A stretch of DNA of 64,000 nucleotides from Dyadobacter sp. LHD-138 (GCF_030929615.1 NZ_JAVFVU010000006.1:124001-188000); one strand, 5' to 3'. Positions 33,402 through 42,823 are shown, counted from the first letter of the stretch. Program-made: numbers and translations. Notes: a model not told the origin generated them from the sequence alone.

Positions 33402-36400
33402 TTACTCCCTTTTCCCCTCGAAGGTCATCCCCATTGCATCCATTTTCAAGCCGCCCACATTACCGTTATCGCCTCGGATAAAAGTAATTAACGCCTTTCC
33501 GTCCGCATCGTATTTGTCTGCCGTTTCCGTAGGTTTCAACTCCCCTGTCTGCCCGGATGCTTCCATCGTAAGTTTGCCATCAGCATTTTTAATTTCAACA
33601 AAGTCGAACGGGAGACCCGTTACTTTATACTTGCCAATATAATCAGTAATCGCAGAAGCCGGTTTTTCGGTAATCACCGAAGCCTGCTCGGTTTCATTTT
33701 CAACCAGTTTGAATTCGCAGCCTGTCACAATAAACAGCGAGCGTCCATCCGCCTTCGGATTTCGGTAAACCAGATACAAATCATGAGAACCAGTCGTAGA
33801 TGTCATTTTGATCGGTGTAGGTTTGCCCGCCATCGAATTCGAAGGTTCGATCATCGCCGACTCACCGATCAGCTTACCGGTTGGCGTGTCAATCCTCACT
33901 TCAACCTTTCCACCAGCCGAATTAAGCTGCGCTATCGGGGCCATTGCTGTCACGTTTAACGCCTCAACATAGGAAAGATCGATATTTTTCAACAGCATAT
34001 AGGAACCATCCTTCGAAGGTATTGCAAAGGCATTCCCGCCAAAAGTCATTTTACTGACATCTTCGTATTTATCAAAATCATGCGGTCCCAGTTTTGCATT
34101 TCTAAGCGTAAGCGTTTGCTCTGCACCGATCGATGGCAAGCTATTTGCCCCCTGGTCCTGATAAGCCGCCCTTAAAATATAAACGCCCTGTCCTTTATCT
34201 TTCGCAGGTAATTTCGCCGTAAAAGCTCCCTGAACGGGTAAGGATTTTTCAGCAGGTTTTGATTTGGAAATATTCAGAATATACTTCACCATTTCAGAAG
34301 CATCCGCGGCCGAAAGCTGTGGATGGCCAGCCATCGCTGTTTCACCCCACACGCCGCTGCCACCGGTTATTACCTTCTTTGTCAGTTTTTCCAAAGCGGC
34401 ATTATCGTTCTGATATTTCAAACTAACCTCCCTATACGCAGGCCCGATCGATTTCTTTTCCACACTATGGCACGCTTTGCAATCACTGGCTGCGATTAGG
34501 TTTTTACCTTTTGCAAAAGCAGACAATTCATCCGCCGAACGATGGCCCTGCGCGATCGCAACCTTGTCGAAACCTTCCGGCAGATAGTCAATTTTCACAG
34601 ATACCTGATCAGAAGAAATCCTGCCGTCTGCCAGACTTCCATCTTCTTTATCTTTCACCTTTACCTCGTAGCCAACGGTTTTATCTGCTACGAAAAAGGT
34701 TTTGTTGCTTTTAGGCATTTCAAAGCTCAGCACCGGAGGCTCGTTTCCTGCCGTGATTTCAATGGCTTGCGAATTTATGCCTCCTTTACCGTCATTGACA
34801 GTCAGAACAGCCTTATAAATACCCGGTTTGGTTAAAGTCAGCGCAGCATCCTGTTGATTAACCAGCTTTGTAAATCCATTTTTGGAAGTGATTTTCCATG
34901 CATACTTCAGATCATCACCGTCCGCATCGCTGGTGCCTTTGGCGGTCAGTTTCAGATTAAACGGTAAAGCGCCGCCCATCTGATTGGCTCCCAGCTGAAT
35001 TTGCGGCTTTCTGTTGCCTGCATTGTATTCAATACGTATCAAACGCGCGTCGTCATTGGCTGAAAACCATCCTGAACCATATTCAAGCATGTACAAATCT
35101 CCGTTTTCAGCAAATTCCATATCCATTGGATTGCTGAACTTATAACTTGGCATAAAACGCTCCATAGACTTGTAATTACCATCCTTATCCATGGTAACCG
35201 CCATAACCCAGCCTCTCATCCATTCGTAGGCCAGTAGTTTGCCATCATAATATTTAGAAAAAGCGTTGGGTGCATTTTTAAAATCGTCACGGTAATAAAC
35301 CGGTCCGGCCATGGCGTTACGTCCCCCACTTCCAACGAGCGGAAACTCTTTCGAAACGGCATAAGGATACCAGATAAAAGCCTTTTGCGCAGGTGGTAAT
35401 GTTTTCAAACCCGTATTGTTCGGCGATGTATTGATCGGTGCAGCCACCTCCCATTTTTCCAGCGATTTTTTATTCGCGAAATCGTAGCGGTTATAAGCCT
35501 TGTTGTCCCCTACAAAATGCGGCCAGCCAAAATTTCCGGCACGTTTGGCCTGACCCACTTCGTCATGACCCGCCGGACCACGGTCATCGGCTGGTTTGGA
35601 ACCATCCGGACCGACTTCACCCCAGTACAAATAACCCGTTTTCTGGTCAACTGAAATCCTGAAAGGGTTCCGATGTCCCATTGTGTAAATTTCCGGGCGC
35701 GTATCAGCCATTCCTTTTGGGAAAAGATTGCCTTCAGGAATCGTATAGCCACCGTCGGCTGTCGGTTTTATCCGGATGATTTTTCCGCGTAAGTCGTTGG
35801 TATTCGCAGATGATTTTTGCGCATCCCAGGCACTTCTCCCTTCTCTTTCATCACTTGGGCTAAACCCGTCGGATCCATGCGGATTGGTGTTATCTCCCGT
35901 TGAAAGATACAGGTTACCCGTTTTATCCCATGCGATCGAACCACCTGTATGGCAGCATTCTTCTCGCTGCGTAGGAATTTCCAGCATCACTTTTTTTGAA
36001 TCCATGATGAGTTCATCACCTCTTAGCTCAAAACGCGCCAAAACATTTTTGGAAACATCAGGCACTGAATAATAAAGATAGATCCAATGGTTCTGAGCGA
36101 AATTAGGGTCTTTATTCAAACCCAGCAGCCCATCTTCCGCTACCGATTCCTTACCTTCTTTGCTTACATATTTAAGGCTTACCGGAATTTTAGCGATGGT
36201 TTTAAGCTGTTTGGTTTTGGTATTGTAAATTCTTACATCACCTTTACGCTGGATAAAAAGCACACGTCCGTCGTTCAATAAAGTCAATTCCATTGGCTCA
36301 TCCAGCTTTTCTTCCAGAATCACCTTGGTGAAACGGTTTTCTTCCGGACGCGACTTGGTGTAATCAAGCGGCTTTGCAGCCGGCCCACCGGCAACATAGT

Positions 36401-37145
36401 TAATCCCGGCCCATAAATGGTTCAAAAACAAAGGCTCCGAAAAAGTCTCATCGGTATGTCCCATGGCCGTGTAAAAAGAACGCCCTCCGTCAAATTCTTG
36501 ATACCAGCTCATCGGGTGAAAATCCGGGTTTTTACCCCCCTGATACGATTTTTCATCGATAGTTAAAACGACGTTGATTTTTGGTGAAATATCCCGGAAG
36601 CTATAAAACTCATCCATCCGCTCAAATTCATCCGGCATTCCCTGCGTTGCCCAATGTCCCTTTTCCTTCACGGAATATTTCCCTTTCTGCACATTGCTTG
36701 GTGTGGAAGGATGATCCAGAAAATAGGCTCCTGCCAGCTGACCATACCAGGGCCATTCATACTCGCAATCCGTAGCAGAATGTATACCCAGATAACCGCC
36801 TCCGGCCTGGATATACCGTTCAAATGACGCTTGCTGTCCGTCGTTCAGGACATCGCCGGTTGTATTCAGGAAAATAACCGCATTGTATTTCCGCAATTCC
36901 TTTTCGTTAAAAAGCTTCGAGTCTTCTGTGAAATTGACAGCAAAACCTTTTTCCTTAGCCATTTTCGCAATAGCAGTTTTTCCGGCACCAATGGAGTTAT
37001 GGCGGAATGCCTCCGTTTTACTGAAAATCAGCACATTGATTTTGGTCGTCTGGGCAAACGATTCTGTGACCAGGAACAGAACCGATAAAAAAAACAAAAT
37101 ACGCTTAAACCGCGACGGTTTCGAAGGTGTAAGGGTTATTAGCAT
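33402..37145 (-). CDS. Large exported ThuA / sorbosone dehydrogenase / PKD / cytochrome c fusion protein
   Basis: A 1247-residue secreted protein with a signal peptide ending ESFAQ and several domains: ThuA (about 36-240, VLIFSKTEAFRHNSIGAGK, GGYLGIHSATDCEY); a PQQ-type glucose/sorbosone dehydrogenase propeller (about 275-720, DEPMELTLLNDGRVLFIQRKG, ECCHTGGSIAWD, HRNPFRI, HVGPDG-like EVGPDG); a PKD domain (about 730-815, AKGTSDADGDDLKYAWKI); a class I cytochrome c with CKACH at about 887-891; a CBM6-like sandwich (about 1000-1145); and a C-terminal DUF3471-like barrel. It probably oxidises a sugar at the cell surface and passes electrons to its own haem. It starts beside operators of the divergent Nudix regulator and may be regulated by it. 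Confidence 0.9.
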   Translation of the reverse strand: MLITLTPSKPSRFKRILFFLSVLFLVTESFAQTTKINVLIFSKTEAFRHNSIGAGKTAIAKMAKEKGFAVNFTEDSKLFNEKELRKYNAVIFLNTTGDVLNDGQQASFERYIQAGGGYLGIHSATDCEYEWPWYGQLAGAYFLDHPSTPSNVQKGKYSVKEKGHWATQGMPDEFERMDEFYSFRDISPKINVVLTIDEKSYQGGKNPDFHPMSWYQEFDGGRSFYTAMGHTDETFSEPLFLNHLWAGINYVAGGPAAKPLDYTKSRPEENRFTKVILEEKLDEPMELTLLNDGRVLFIQRKGDVRIYNTKTKQLKTIAKIPVSLKYVSKEGKESVAEDGLLGLNKDPNFAQNHWIYLYYSVPDVSKNVLARFELRGDELIMDSKKVMLEIPTQREECCHTGGSIAWDKTGNLYLSTGDNTNPHGSDGFSPSDEREGRSAWDAQKSSANTNDLRGKIIRIKPTADGGYTIPEGNLFPKGMADTRPEIYTMGHRNPFRISVDQKTGYLYWGEVGPDGSKPADDRGPAGHDEVGQAKRAGNFGWPHFVGDNKAYNRYDFANKKSLEKWEVAAPINTSPNNTGLKTLPPAQKAFIWYPYAVSKEFPLVGSGGRNAMAGPVYYRDDFKNAPNAFSKYYDGKLLAYEWMRGWVMAVTMDKDGNYKSMERFMPSYKFSNPMDMEFAENGDLYMLEYGSGWFSANDDARLIRIEYNAGNRKPQIQLGANQMGGALPFNLKLTAKGTSDADGDDLKYAWKITSKNGFTKLVNQQDAALTLTKPGIYKAVLTVNDGKGGINSQAIEITAGNEPPVLSFEMPKSNKTFFVADKTVGYEVKVKDKEDGSLADGRISSDQVSVKIDYLPEGFDKVAIAQGHRSADELSAFAKGKNLIAASDCKACHSVEKKSIGPAYREVSLKYQNDNAALEKLTKKVITGGSGVWGETAMAGHPQLSAADASEMVKYILNISKSKPAEKSLPVQGAFTAKLPAKDKGQGVYILRAAYQDQGANSLPSIGAEQTLTLRNAKLGPHDFDKYEDVSKMTFGGNAFAIPSKDGSYMLLKNIDLSYVEALNVTAMAPIAQLNSAGGKVEVRIDTPTGKLIGESAMIEPSNSMAGKPTPIKMTSTTGSHDLYLVYRNPKADGRSLFIVTGCEFKLVENETEQASVITEKPASAITDYIGKYKVTGLPFDFVEIKNADGKLTMEASGQTGELKPTETADKYDADGKALITFIRGDNGNVGGLKMDAMGMTFEGKRE

Positions 37146-37306
37146 AAGTATATCATATGAGTTAAATGTTGATTAAAACAAACTTGCAAGTGAATATGAA
37201 CCGATAAAAAGAATGAAATTTTAATAGGAAATAATTGACTTATGCGACGAGAAAAACCAAAGGTACATATTCTCTTTTTACATTTTTCATCCGGACAAAA
37301 ATTATT

Positions 37307-37346
37307 TACTCAAAATGAGTATATAATTTTACTCACTTTGAGTAAA
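37307..37346. promoter_or_regulatory. Two tandem palindromic operators (TACTCA-N3-TGAGTA)
   Basis: TACTCA-AAA-TGAGTA lies at 37307-37321 and TTTACTCA-CTT-TGAGTAAA at 37328-37346, with centres 23 bp apart, about two helical turns. Both are perfect palindromes. They lie in the intergenic region between the Nudix-type regulator (start 37424) and the divergent ThuA-fusion gene (start 37145), so the regulator is the obvious candidate to bind them. Confidence 0.7.
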
Positions 37347-37423
37347 TAACTTCCTATGGATTAAAAAGCCTGTTTTTGTAAAGAAGTTTTTAGTAGTTTG
37401 CGTCCGATTTATCAGTGTTAACT

Positions 37424-38182
37424 ATGGACCTCAATCAAAAATTCAAAGATTTCGTCAGCAGCCAGGATCTCTATGTCCCACAACTTTCGGTTGACTGTGT
37501 CATCTTTGGTTTTCATCAAAATCAATTAAAAGTACTGCTGGTCAAGACGGCCGGCGTCGACATCTGGGCTTTACCGGGAGGATTCGTCGAGCAAAATGAA
37601 GGCATTGACGAGGCTGCGCTTCATATCTTAAAAGAGCGCACGGGACTGACGGATATTTATCTTGAACAATTCCGCACTTTTGGTCACGTCGACCGCGGAA
37701 ATCCCGAATTCATGAAGGATTATCTGAACAATATAGGCATCGAAATGCCGGATAACCACTGGATTTTCAGGAGGTTTATCTCCATTGGCTATTACGCGCT
37801 GGTGAACTTTTCATTGATCACACCGACACCCGGCGAAATGACGGAGGCATCGGAATGGTTTGATATCAAGCAGCTCCCCCAGCTGGCTTTTGATCATAAT
37901 GATATCATAGAAAAGGCACTGGACACTTTAAAGCTCATGCTCGACACCCGGTTGAACACCATGGACCGATGGGCCGCATCGCTTCTGCCGGAAACATTTA
38001 CGATGATAGACTTGCAGAATCTTTTCGAAACCATTTTAGAGACAACCTTTCACCGTAACAATTTCCATCGTAAAATGGTAAGCCTCGAACTGTTGGAAAA
38101 ACTGGAAAAGAAATTTACAGGCGCCTCCAACAGAGCACCTTATTTGTACCGGTTTAAGTCCCGGATAGCCGATTTAACCTGA
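37424..38182 (+). CDS. Nudix-derived transcriptional regulator (NrtR/AraR-like)
   Basis: A protein of 252 residues from the ATG at 37424 (a GTG three codons earlier is possible). An N-terminal Nudix domain (about 20-150, VDCVIFGFHQNQLKVLLVK, WALPGGFVEQNEGIDEAALHILKERTGL) is followed by a C-terminal winged helix (about 180-245, ETFTMIDLQNLFETIL, HRKMVSLELLEKL). In the Nudix box the catalytic REUxEE has become HI-L-K-ER, so hydrolase activity is probably lost. This is typical of the NrtR regulators that sense NAD metabolites and the Bacteroidota relatives that sense sugars such as arabinose. The tandem palindromes upstream are its likely operators, controlling itself and the divergent sugar-oxidase gene. 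Confidence 0.88.
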   Translation: MDLNQKFKDFVSSQDLYVPQLSVDCVIFGFHQNQLKVLLVKTAGVDIWALPGGFVEQNEGIDEAALHILKERTGLTDIYLEQFRTFGHVDRGNPEFMKDYLNNIGIEMPDNHWIFRRFISIGYYALVNFSLITPTPGEMTEASEWFDIKQLPQLAFDHNDIIEKALDTLKLMLDTRLNTMDRWAASLLPETFTMIDLQNLFETILETTFHRNNFHRKMVSLELLEKLEKKFTGASNRAPYLYRFKSRIADLT

Positions 38183-38197
38183 CAAAACCCTGATTTA

Positions 38198-39916
38198 TCA
38201 TTTTTTCAACAACACCAAAGCGGCATCAAGCACCGTATCCTTACCTGCCTGAAAATCTGAAATCGTTGGTTTTACAAATACATGGGGCTGAATTCCTTTT
38301 GCGTTCCATTCAGTTCCGTCCGGATACATGTCACGCTTTGTACAGACACGCGCCATTACACCACCGGGGAGCGAGAACATCAGAGGCTGCCCTGTGCTGC
38401 CGCCCGTTGGCTCACCAACAAGTGTACCCCGTTTCATCGCATCAAATACGACTGAGAAGTCTTCTGCGGCAGAAAACGTGCGCCCGCTCGTGAGCACCAC
38501 AACGGGTTTGGTATACAGTTTTTTTCCGTTCGCTGCCCAGCCTCCATTTCCACCTCCAACCTGTTCAAACTCTACCTGCCCTCCCCTGGCTCTCCGTAAA
38601 GGGCTGTAAATCCGGGATGTCTGATATCCGGTTTCCATGGGTTTGTCCGTAAGATGCCCAAGCACATCCCAGCCATAACCACTGTCACCTCCCCCATTCA
38701 TACGCACGTCAATAATCAATGCATTCGTCGTGGCGATTGAGTCAAATGCGGCTTTAAATCCGTTAAGCGACTTATTACTTTCAAAATCTCTAAGTTCAAC
38801 ATAAGCAATATTTCCCGGAAGAATCCGGAAACCAAACGAAGACCGCGCCCGAACATTACTATACCCCGAGCGCGGCAGAATACGGGTAAAATTCTTGCCT
38901 TTGGTATCCCGGAACATGATCGCAACGGGCTTGGTTTTCGGGCCATTCAGCAGGCGATAGGTATAGGTATTAACGTCGACATTCTGTACCGTTGAACCGC
39001 TTTGGTAAGGCCTCACATATTGATCCGCATATTCCTTCACCGCAATACCATCCACACTGATTATCTCAAGCATCGGCTTTATTCCCGTCTTTTCAAGACT
39101 ATCCTGCGATACTTCCTGGACAAAAACCCTGTTCTCAATTAACACGGTACGGATTGGCGGCCGGTGGGCCGTTAAGTCTGTCAAGCCCGGATCGCTTCCC
39201 CAGACGTCCGTATGTCCGTCCTGCAATTTCGCGCAAAATAATTTCAAAACATTCAGATACTCCACTGTTGATTTCGTCGAACGTATTTTGGGGATATACT
39301 CCAGATACAGCTTATCCCAGTCCACCTGCGGTATATGATCAAAGTAAGCAAAGTTATATTTGGCCTCAGACCAGAGTTTCGACAGACCCGCAATTTTCTC
39401 ATCTTCACTGATATCGGGTTTATACGGTGTTTTAAGGGCGCCGCTTTCAAAGGTCCTGCCGGCAACCTCAATTTTTGTAAGCAGAGATGCGATAACGGGA
39501 TCTTTTTTCACTTCCGTAAAAAGTGCATCGTCCCTTAAAGCACCAGCATAGGCATTCCCAAATTTTCCTTTTAGGGGATATTCCAAAAGTCTTGCGGCGG
39601 AATCGGTTTTCCCCAATTTTAGCTCAACAACAGCGAGATCGAAGGAAATATCAGATTTGCGGTAAAAAAGTGGGTCGTTTTTCTTAGCCAGCTCCATTAC
39701 CTCCGGGCGATGATAATAAACCAGTGCATCCTGCAATATTTTTTCAGCCTTTTTCAGACTGTCCAGGGGTGGCTGCTTCGCCCCTCTCTGCGGCGCGCGG
39801 GCCAATTCACGCTGAGCCTGCAAATAATCGTATGCCTTACTGCCCGTTAATGCTTCCTGCCCATAGGAAAAGTCGGCGCACAACAAAATACCCGTCAAAA
39901 CGATAATACTTTTCAT
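38198..39916 (-). CDS. Secreted S41-family peptidase (C-terminal-processing type)
   Basis: A protein of 572 residues from the ATG at 39916, where the signal peptide MKSIIVLTGILLCADFSYGQ begins (the frame extends ten codons upstream). An N-terminal helical region precedes a PDZ-like segment (GIKPMLEIISVDGIAVKEYADQYV) and the S41 core. ALIIDVRMNGGGDSGYGWDVLGHL and VVVLTSGRTFSAAEDFSVVFDAMKRGTLVGEPTGGSTGQPL contain the nucleophile serine in TSGRTFSAAE. It cleaves proteins or peptides in the periplasm or at the cell surface. The gene is convergent with the Nudix regulator (15 bp gap) and appears monocistronic. Confidence 0.88.
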   Translation of the reverse strand: MKSIIVLTGILLCADFSYGQEALTGSKAYDYLQAQRELARAPQRGAKQPPLDSLKKAEKILQDALVYYHRPEVMELAKKNDPLFYRKSDISFDLAVVELKLGKTDSAARLLEYPLKGKFGNAYAGALRDDALFTEVKKDPVIASLLTKIEVAGRTFESGALKTPYKPDISEDEKIAGLSKLWSEAKYNFAYFDHIPQVDWDKLYLEYIPKIRSTKSTVEYLNVLKLFCAKLQDGHTDVWGSDPGLTDLTAHRPPIRTVLIENRVFVQEVSQDSLEKTGIKPMLEIISVDGIAVKEYADQYVRPYQSGSTVQNVDVNTYTYRLLNGPKTKPVAIMFRDTKGKNFTRILPRSGYSNVRARSSFGFRILPGNIAYVELRDFESNKSLNGFKAAFDSIATTNALIIDVRMNGGGDSGYGWDVLGHLTDKPMETGYQTSRIYSPLRRARGGQVEFEQVGGGNGGWAANGKKLYTKPVVVLTSGRTFSAAEDFSVVFDAMKRGTLVGEPTGGSTGQPLMFSLPGGVMARVCTKRDMYPDGTEWNAKGIQPHVFVKPTISDFQAGKDTVLDAALVLLKK

Positions 39917-40107
39917 GGCTGATGTAACAGAAAATAGTTGATACAAGGTATAAAAGTGTTTTCAATCAAAGATTTACACCACAATATCTAATATTATTCC
40001 ATTAAATAATCAGATGTTTATAAAATTATCAATCAGGGACGTTTTTTTGATAAATGCAGCCTGGCGTTTCGTGGCCAGGTCCGGGAAGAATATTCCCTGG
40101 AAGTGAC

Positions 40108-41100
40108 TCAGAATGGTTCGTGGCTAATTTGCCTAACCAACCTCTGTCCAACACCGCGAACACGCCACAAAAACCGCGCACTCACAGGATGATGATCTGA
40201 CAACGGCAGTCCTTCTTGATTGCAAAAAAGACGATTTTCCAATTGATAATCGGCGGTTTTCAGTGACAGTTCATCACTGCTGCGGTAGAGAATTTTATCA
40301 ATGGTTTCACAGGTGTCCGTCACAGCCAGTATATCATCAGAGGGGAATTCTGTGGAAAGAACCGGATACAAATCATTTTTTTTCTGAGACATCCAGACAT
40401 CTTTGAGTCTGTTTTCAGAATTCAGCAATCGAATATTGTCATAGTAAAATCCATAATGCGCATTCAAATCGCCCATGACAATCACCGCGTTCCGACCCGA
40501 GTGTTCGCTGATATAATCCGACAATTGTTTAATGTTTTTTCGCCGGGCGGCAGCCGCAGCTAAATGATTATAAGCGTTTGCATGAACATTGTAAAAATCG
40601 ATAAACACGTTTTCGGAAACCTCTATCCTGCTAAAAGAAAATCCTTTCGGTGTCAGACAATCTGCGCCGGTGCAGTTGTTCCACGCAATCCGCCGTATCT
40701 GGTGAACAGGAAATTTTGAAAGGGTATTCAGTCCATCTCCAAACGGAACCTTACCTTTCGAATGAGTTCGATAAGCATGCGTATTTCCCTTCCCGTACAA
40801 ATATTTATTGTAATTAAAATCTTCCTGAACATGCGCGATGTCATACCGGTTTAGTAACCGACCAATCTCCGCAATGCTTGATGATCTTTCAGTCACGGCA
40901 CTGGAAATAAAGCCGGGCAAGCCAGCCACGTTGTAGGTGATCACGGTAAGTTCACCGGCCGAGACAGTTGTTAAACGTGAAGATTTTAAAAGTGTTATCG
41001 GATCGTCAACCCCGGAGCCGATTATAGATTCGGTACTTGTCCATAAAAAAATCAAAATAAACAAAGCCAATGCCAGGCATTTTTGATATCTGTTTTTCAT
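40108..41100 (-). CDS. Exported endonuclease/exonuclease/phosphatase-family protein (sphingomyelinase-like)
   Basis: A protein of 330 residues from the ATG at 41100 (five codons longer if the ATG at 41115 is used). A hydrophobic N-terminal segment (LALALFILIFLWTS) is a signal peptide or anchor. The DNase I-like fold follows: LTVITYNVAGLPGF, IAHVQEDFNYNKYLY (metal-binding Glu), FIDFYNVHANAY (catalytic His), VIVMGDLNAHYG (Asp and Asn) and LPLSDHHPVSARFLW (DHHP, catalytic His pair). Such proteins hydrolyse phosphodiesters: nucleic acids, sphingomyelin or inositol phosphates. The YNVHANAY motif fits sphingomyelinase/inositol phosphatase types better than nucleases, but the substrate is not certain. 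It is a single gene. Confidence 0.85.
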   Translation of the reverse strand: MKNRYQKCLALALFILIFLWTSTESIIGSGVDDPITLLKSSRLTTVSAGELTVITYNVAGLPGFISSAVTERSSSIAEIGRLLNRYDIAHVQEDFNYNKYLYGKGNTHAYRTHSKGKVPFGDGLNTLSKFPVHQIRRIAWNNCTGADCLTPKGFSFSRIEVSENVFIDFYNVHANAYNHLAAAAARRKNIKQLSDYISEHSGRNAVIVMGDLNAHYGFYYDNIRLLNSENRLKDVWMSQKKNDLYPVLSTEFPSDDILAVTDTCETIDKILYRSSDELSLKTADYQLENRLFCNQEGLPLSDHHPVSARFLWRVRGVGQRLVRQISHEPF

Positions 41101-41289
41101 CAGCAGGAAAGCCATCAGTCTCGTCTTAAGTGATGCCCGAAATTACCATCACAATATGAACACAGATATCCTTGTGTGTTAATGAATTATTAAATATTAC
41201 CTGGCAAAGGCGCTGTTCAAAAAATACTGTTCAATCTCATAACAAATCATTCCAGGCTCTGCCTGTCACAAAAATACGTCCGAGACTTA

Positions 41290-41428
41290 CCGCCTCCCGG
41301 AGCAAAACTTATTCCACAAATTATTTCAGGCTTGGTTTAACGTTCCGCTTCGGTAAGCCGGAAAAATCTTCGTATAACAATAAGTCGACCGCGGAAAGTG
41401 AAAACAGCAAAGCCGGAACGAATTGAAA
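41290..41428 (+). pseudogene. Possible remnant of an outer-membrane barrel gene (C-terminal end only)
   Basis: In the 477-bp gap between the phosphatase and ArsR genes an 84-residue frame (41172-41426) ends with YSTNYFRLGLTFRFGKPEKS and a polar tail. The alternation of FRLGLTFRFG is what the last strand of a Bacteroidota outer-membrane barrel looks like. The first part of the frame has no such pattern and no signal peptide. It may be the decayed 3' end of a porin-type gene, or chance. The rest of the gap before the ArsR promoter at 41514 shows nothing else. Confidence 0.25.
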
Positions 41429-41513
41429 TACCGGAAATAATGACCGGAAGATTCTTCTAAGGAGCCAAAAACACTTCCACTTTTTATTTCTTCAAAAAAA
41501 CTTCACTAAAAAA

Positions 41514-41561
41514 TTGCGCAATCAAATAGTTGCACATATATTTGCAACCAATTAGTTGCAA
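41514..41561 (+). promoter_or_regulatory. Promoter and operator of the ArsR-SRPBCC operon
   Basis: TTG at 41514-41516, 20 bases, then TATATTTG at 41537-41544 is a full Bacteroidota promoter. Around it lie three half-sites in alternating orientation: GTTGCA (41529-41534), TTGCAAC (41542-41548) and GTTGCAA (41555-41561). The last two form a perfect inverted repeat with a 6-bp spacer, and the middle one overlaps the -7 element. This fits autorepression by the ArsR protein encoded 17 bp downstream. Confidence 0.7.
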
Positions 41562-41577
41562 AAGTGATATTAACCCC

Positions 41578-41904
41578 ATGAAGCGAGATATTTTTCAGGC
41601 GATCGCCGATCCGACAAGAAGAGCAATTTTAGTTTTGATTGCTACCCAGGCAATGACACCCAACGCCCTGGCAGACCATTTTGACACGACCCGGCAAGCG
41701 GTTTCAAAACATATTAAAGTACTGACCGAATGTCAGCTGCTGACCCAGAATAAAGTAGGAAGAGAAATCCACTATCATTTTAATCCGGCCAAAATGAAAG
41801 AAATTGACCATTGGATGGAACAATTCAAAAAACATTGGGAGGATCGTTTCAATCAGCTTGATCAGATATTAATCAACCTAAATTCAAACAAAGATGAAAA
41901 GTAG
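41578..41904 (+). CDS. ArsR-family transcriptional repressor
   Basis: A protein of 108 residues from the ATG at 41578; the earlier in-frame start at 41530 lies inside the operator. The winged helix is clear: [69 protein letters not shown]. There is no CxC metal-binding motif, so it belongs to the SdpR/YgaV-like branch often encoded with an SRPBCC partner. Its stop overlaps the start of that partner by 11 bp, so the two are translationally coupled. It probably represses this operon through the GTTGCA half-sites. Confidence 0.92.
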   Translation: MKRDIFQAIADPTRRAILVLIATQAMTPNALADHFDTTRQAVSKHIKVLTECQLLTQNKVGREIHYHFNPAKMKEIDHWMEQFKKHWEDRFNQLDQILINLNSNKDEK

Positions 41905-42388
41905 CCTTTTAATGAATTTTTCTTTGGATAAAGAAAATAAAAAGATCAAAGTAGAAAGGGAGTTTGCCGCACCGGTTGCATCGGTATGGGCGGCATGGAC
42001 TGAAAGTAAGATTTTGGATCAATGGTGGGCCCCGAAACCCTGGCAGGCCAAAACAAAAAAGATGAATTTTGCCGAAGGCGGGTATTGGCTGTATGCCATG
42101 GTTGGGCCGGACGGAACGGAGCATTATGCCCGGGCGGACTACAAATCAATAAACTCGTTAAAAAGTTTCTCTGCGCAGGATGCATTTTGTGATCCTGATG
42201 GCAATCTCAATCTGACGTTCCCGAGATCCACCTGGACCAACAACTTTTCAACATCGTCTGATACAACGCTGGTTTCTATTGAAATTCAATATGACAAACT
42301 CGAAGACCTGGAAACCATTATCGAAATGGGCTTCAAAGAAGGTTTTACGGCTGCCTTGGAAAATCTCGACGAATTGTTTCAATCCTAA
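41894..42388 (+). CDS. SRPBCC (AHSA1-type) domain protein
   Basis: A 164-residue protein whose start overlaps the end of the arsR-type gene by 11 bp; an ATG five codons later is an alternative. It has the activator of Hsp90 ATPase homologue 1-like START/SRPBCC fold: [62 protein letters not shown] and [18 protein letters not shown]. These cavity-forming proteins bind small hydrophobic ligands and are almost always paired with an ArsR regulator. The ligand is unknown. Confidence 0.9.
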   Translation: MKSSLLMNFSLDKENKKIKVEREFAAPVASVWAAWTESKILDQWWAPKPWQAKTKKMNFAEGGYWLYAMVGPDGTEHYARADYKSINSLKSFSAQDAFCDPDGNLNLTFPRSTWTNNFSTSSDTTLVSIEIQYDKLEDLETIIEMGFKEGFTAALENLDELFQS

Positions 42389-42410
42389 ATTTACTTTTAA
42401 AAGTATACAT

Positions 42411-42452
42411 GAGAAATCCCGCAACTTTCTGATTCCGGGATTTCTCATTTTC
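42411..42452 (+). terminator. Terminator of the ArsR-SRPBCC operon
   Basis: GAGAAATCCCG and CGGGATTTCTC, an 11-bp perfect stem with a 14-base loop, are followed by ATTTTCT. It starts 23 bp after the stop codon. Confidence 0.7.
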
Positions 42453-42607
42453 TATGAACAGCTCACTATATAAATGCTGGCATGTCATCCAACGCCGGAG
42501 TAACCACACATACTATACGCTATAACAATATTAAAAATTGTCTTTTGTTAATCAAAATTCGGTTTTTCGTAAAATCACAGCACTATTTTCACGATTTTAC
42601 TTTCGAC

Positions 42608-42823
42608 CTACATTTTAAGAATATCCCGTACCTCCTGCGCCGAATAATAAGGCGCAAGCTCCGATTCATCAATGATTTCATCAAGCTGGTCATTGTTTGG
42701 TGCAACACCAGTCCAATTGTAATTTTTGATTTCTATCAAACCCGCCTGCACCATGCCATCAAGCACAGTCATGACTTTCTCAGTATCGATTTCGGACAAA
42801 ATATTAATCTGAAAAGTTTTCAT
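42608..42823 (-). CDS. Small hypothetical protein
   Basis: A protein of 71 residues from the ATG at 42823 (the frame is open to 42910, but the added part is not convincing). The sequence MKTFQINILSEIDTEKVMTV, then LDGMVQAGLIEIKNYN, ends with an acidic segment and SAQEVRDILKM. It resembles the small antitoxin-like or regulator-like proteins common in Bacteroidota (beta-strand followed by helices), but no family was recognised and there is no toxin gene beside it. It is a single minus-strand gene between two plus-strand operons. Confidence 0.55.
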   Translation of the reverse strand: MKTFQINILSEIDTEKVMTVLDGMVQAGLIEIKNYNWTGVAPNNDQLDEIIDESELAPYYSAQEVRDILKM

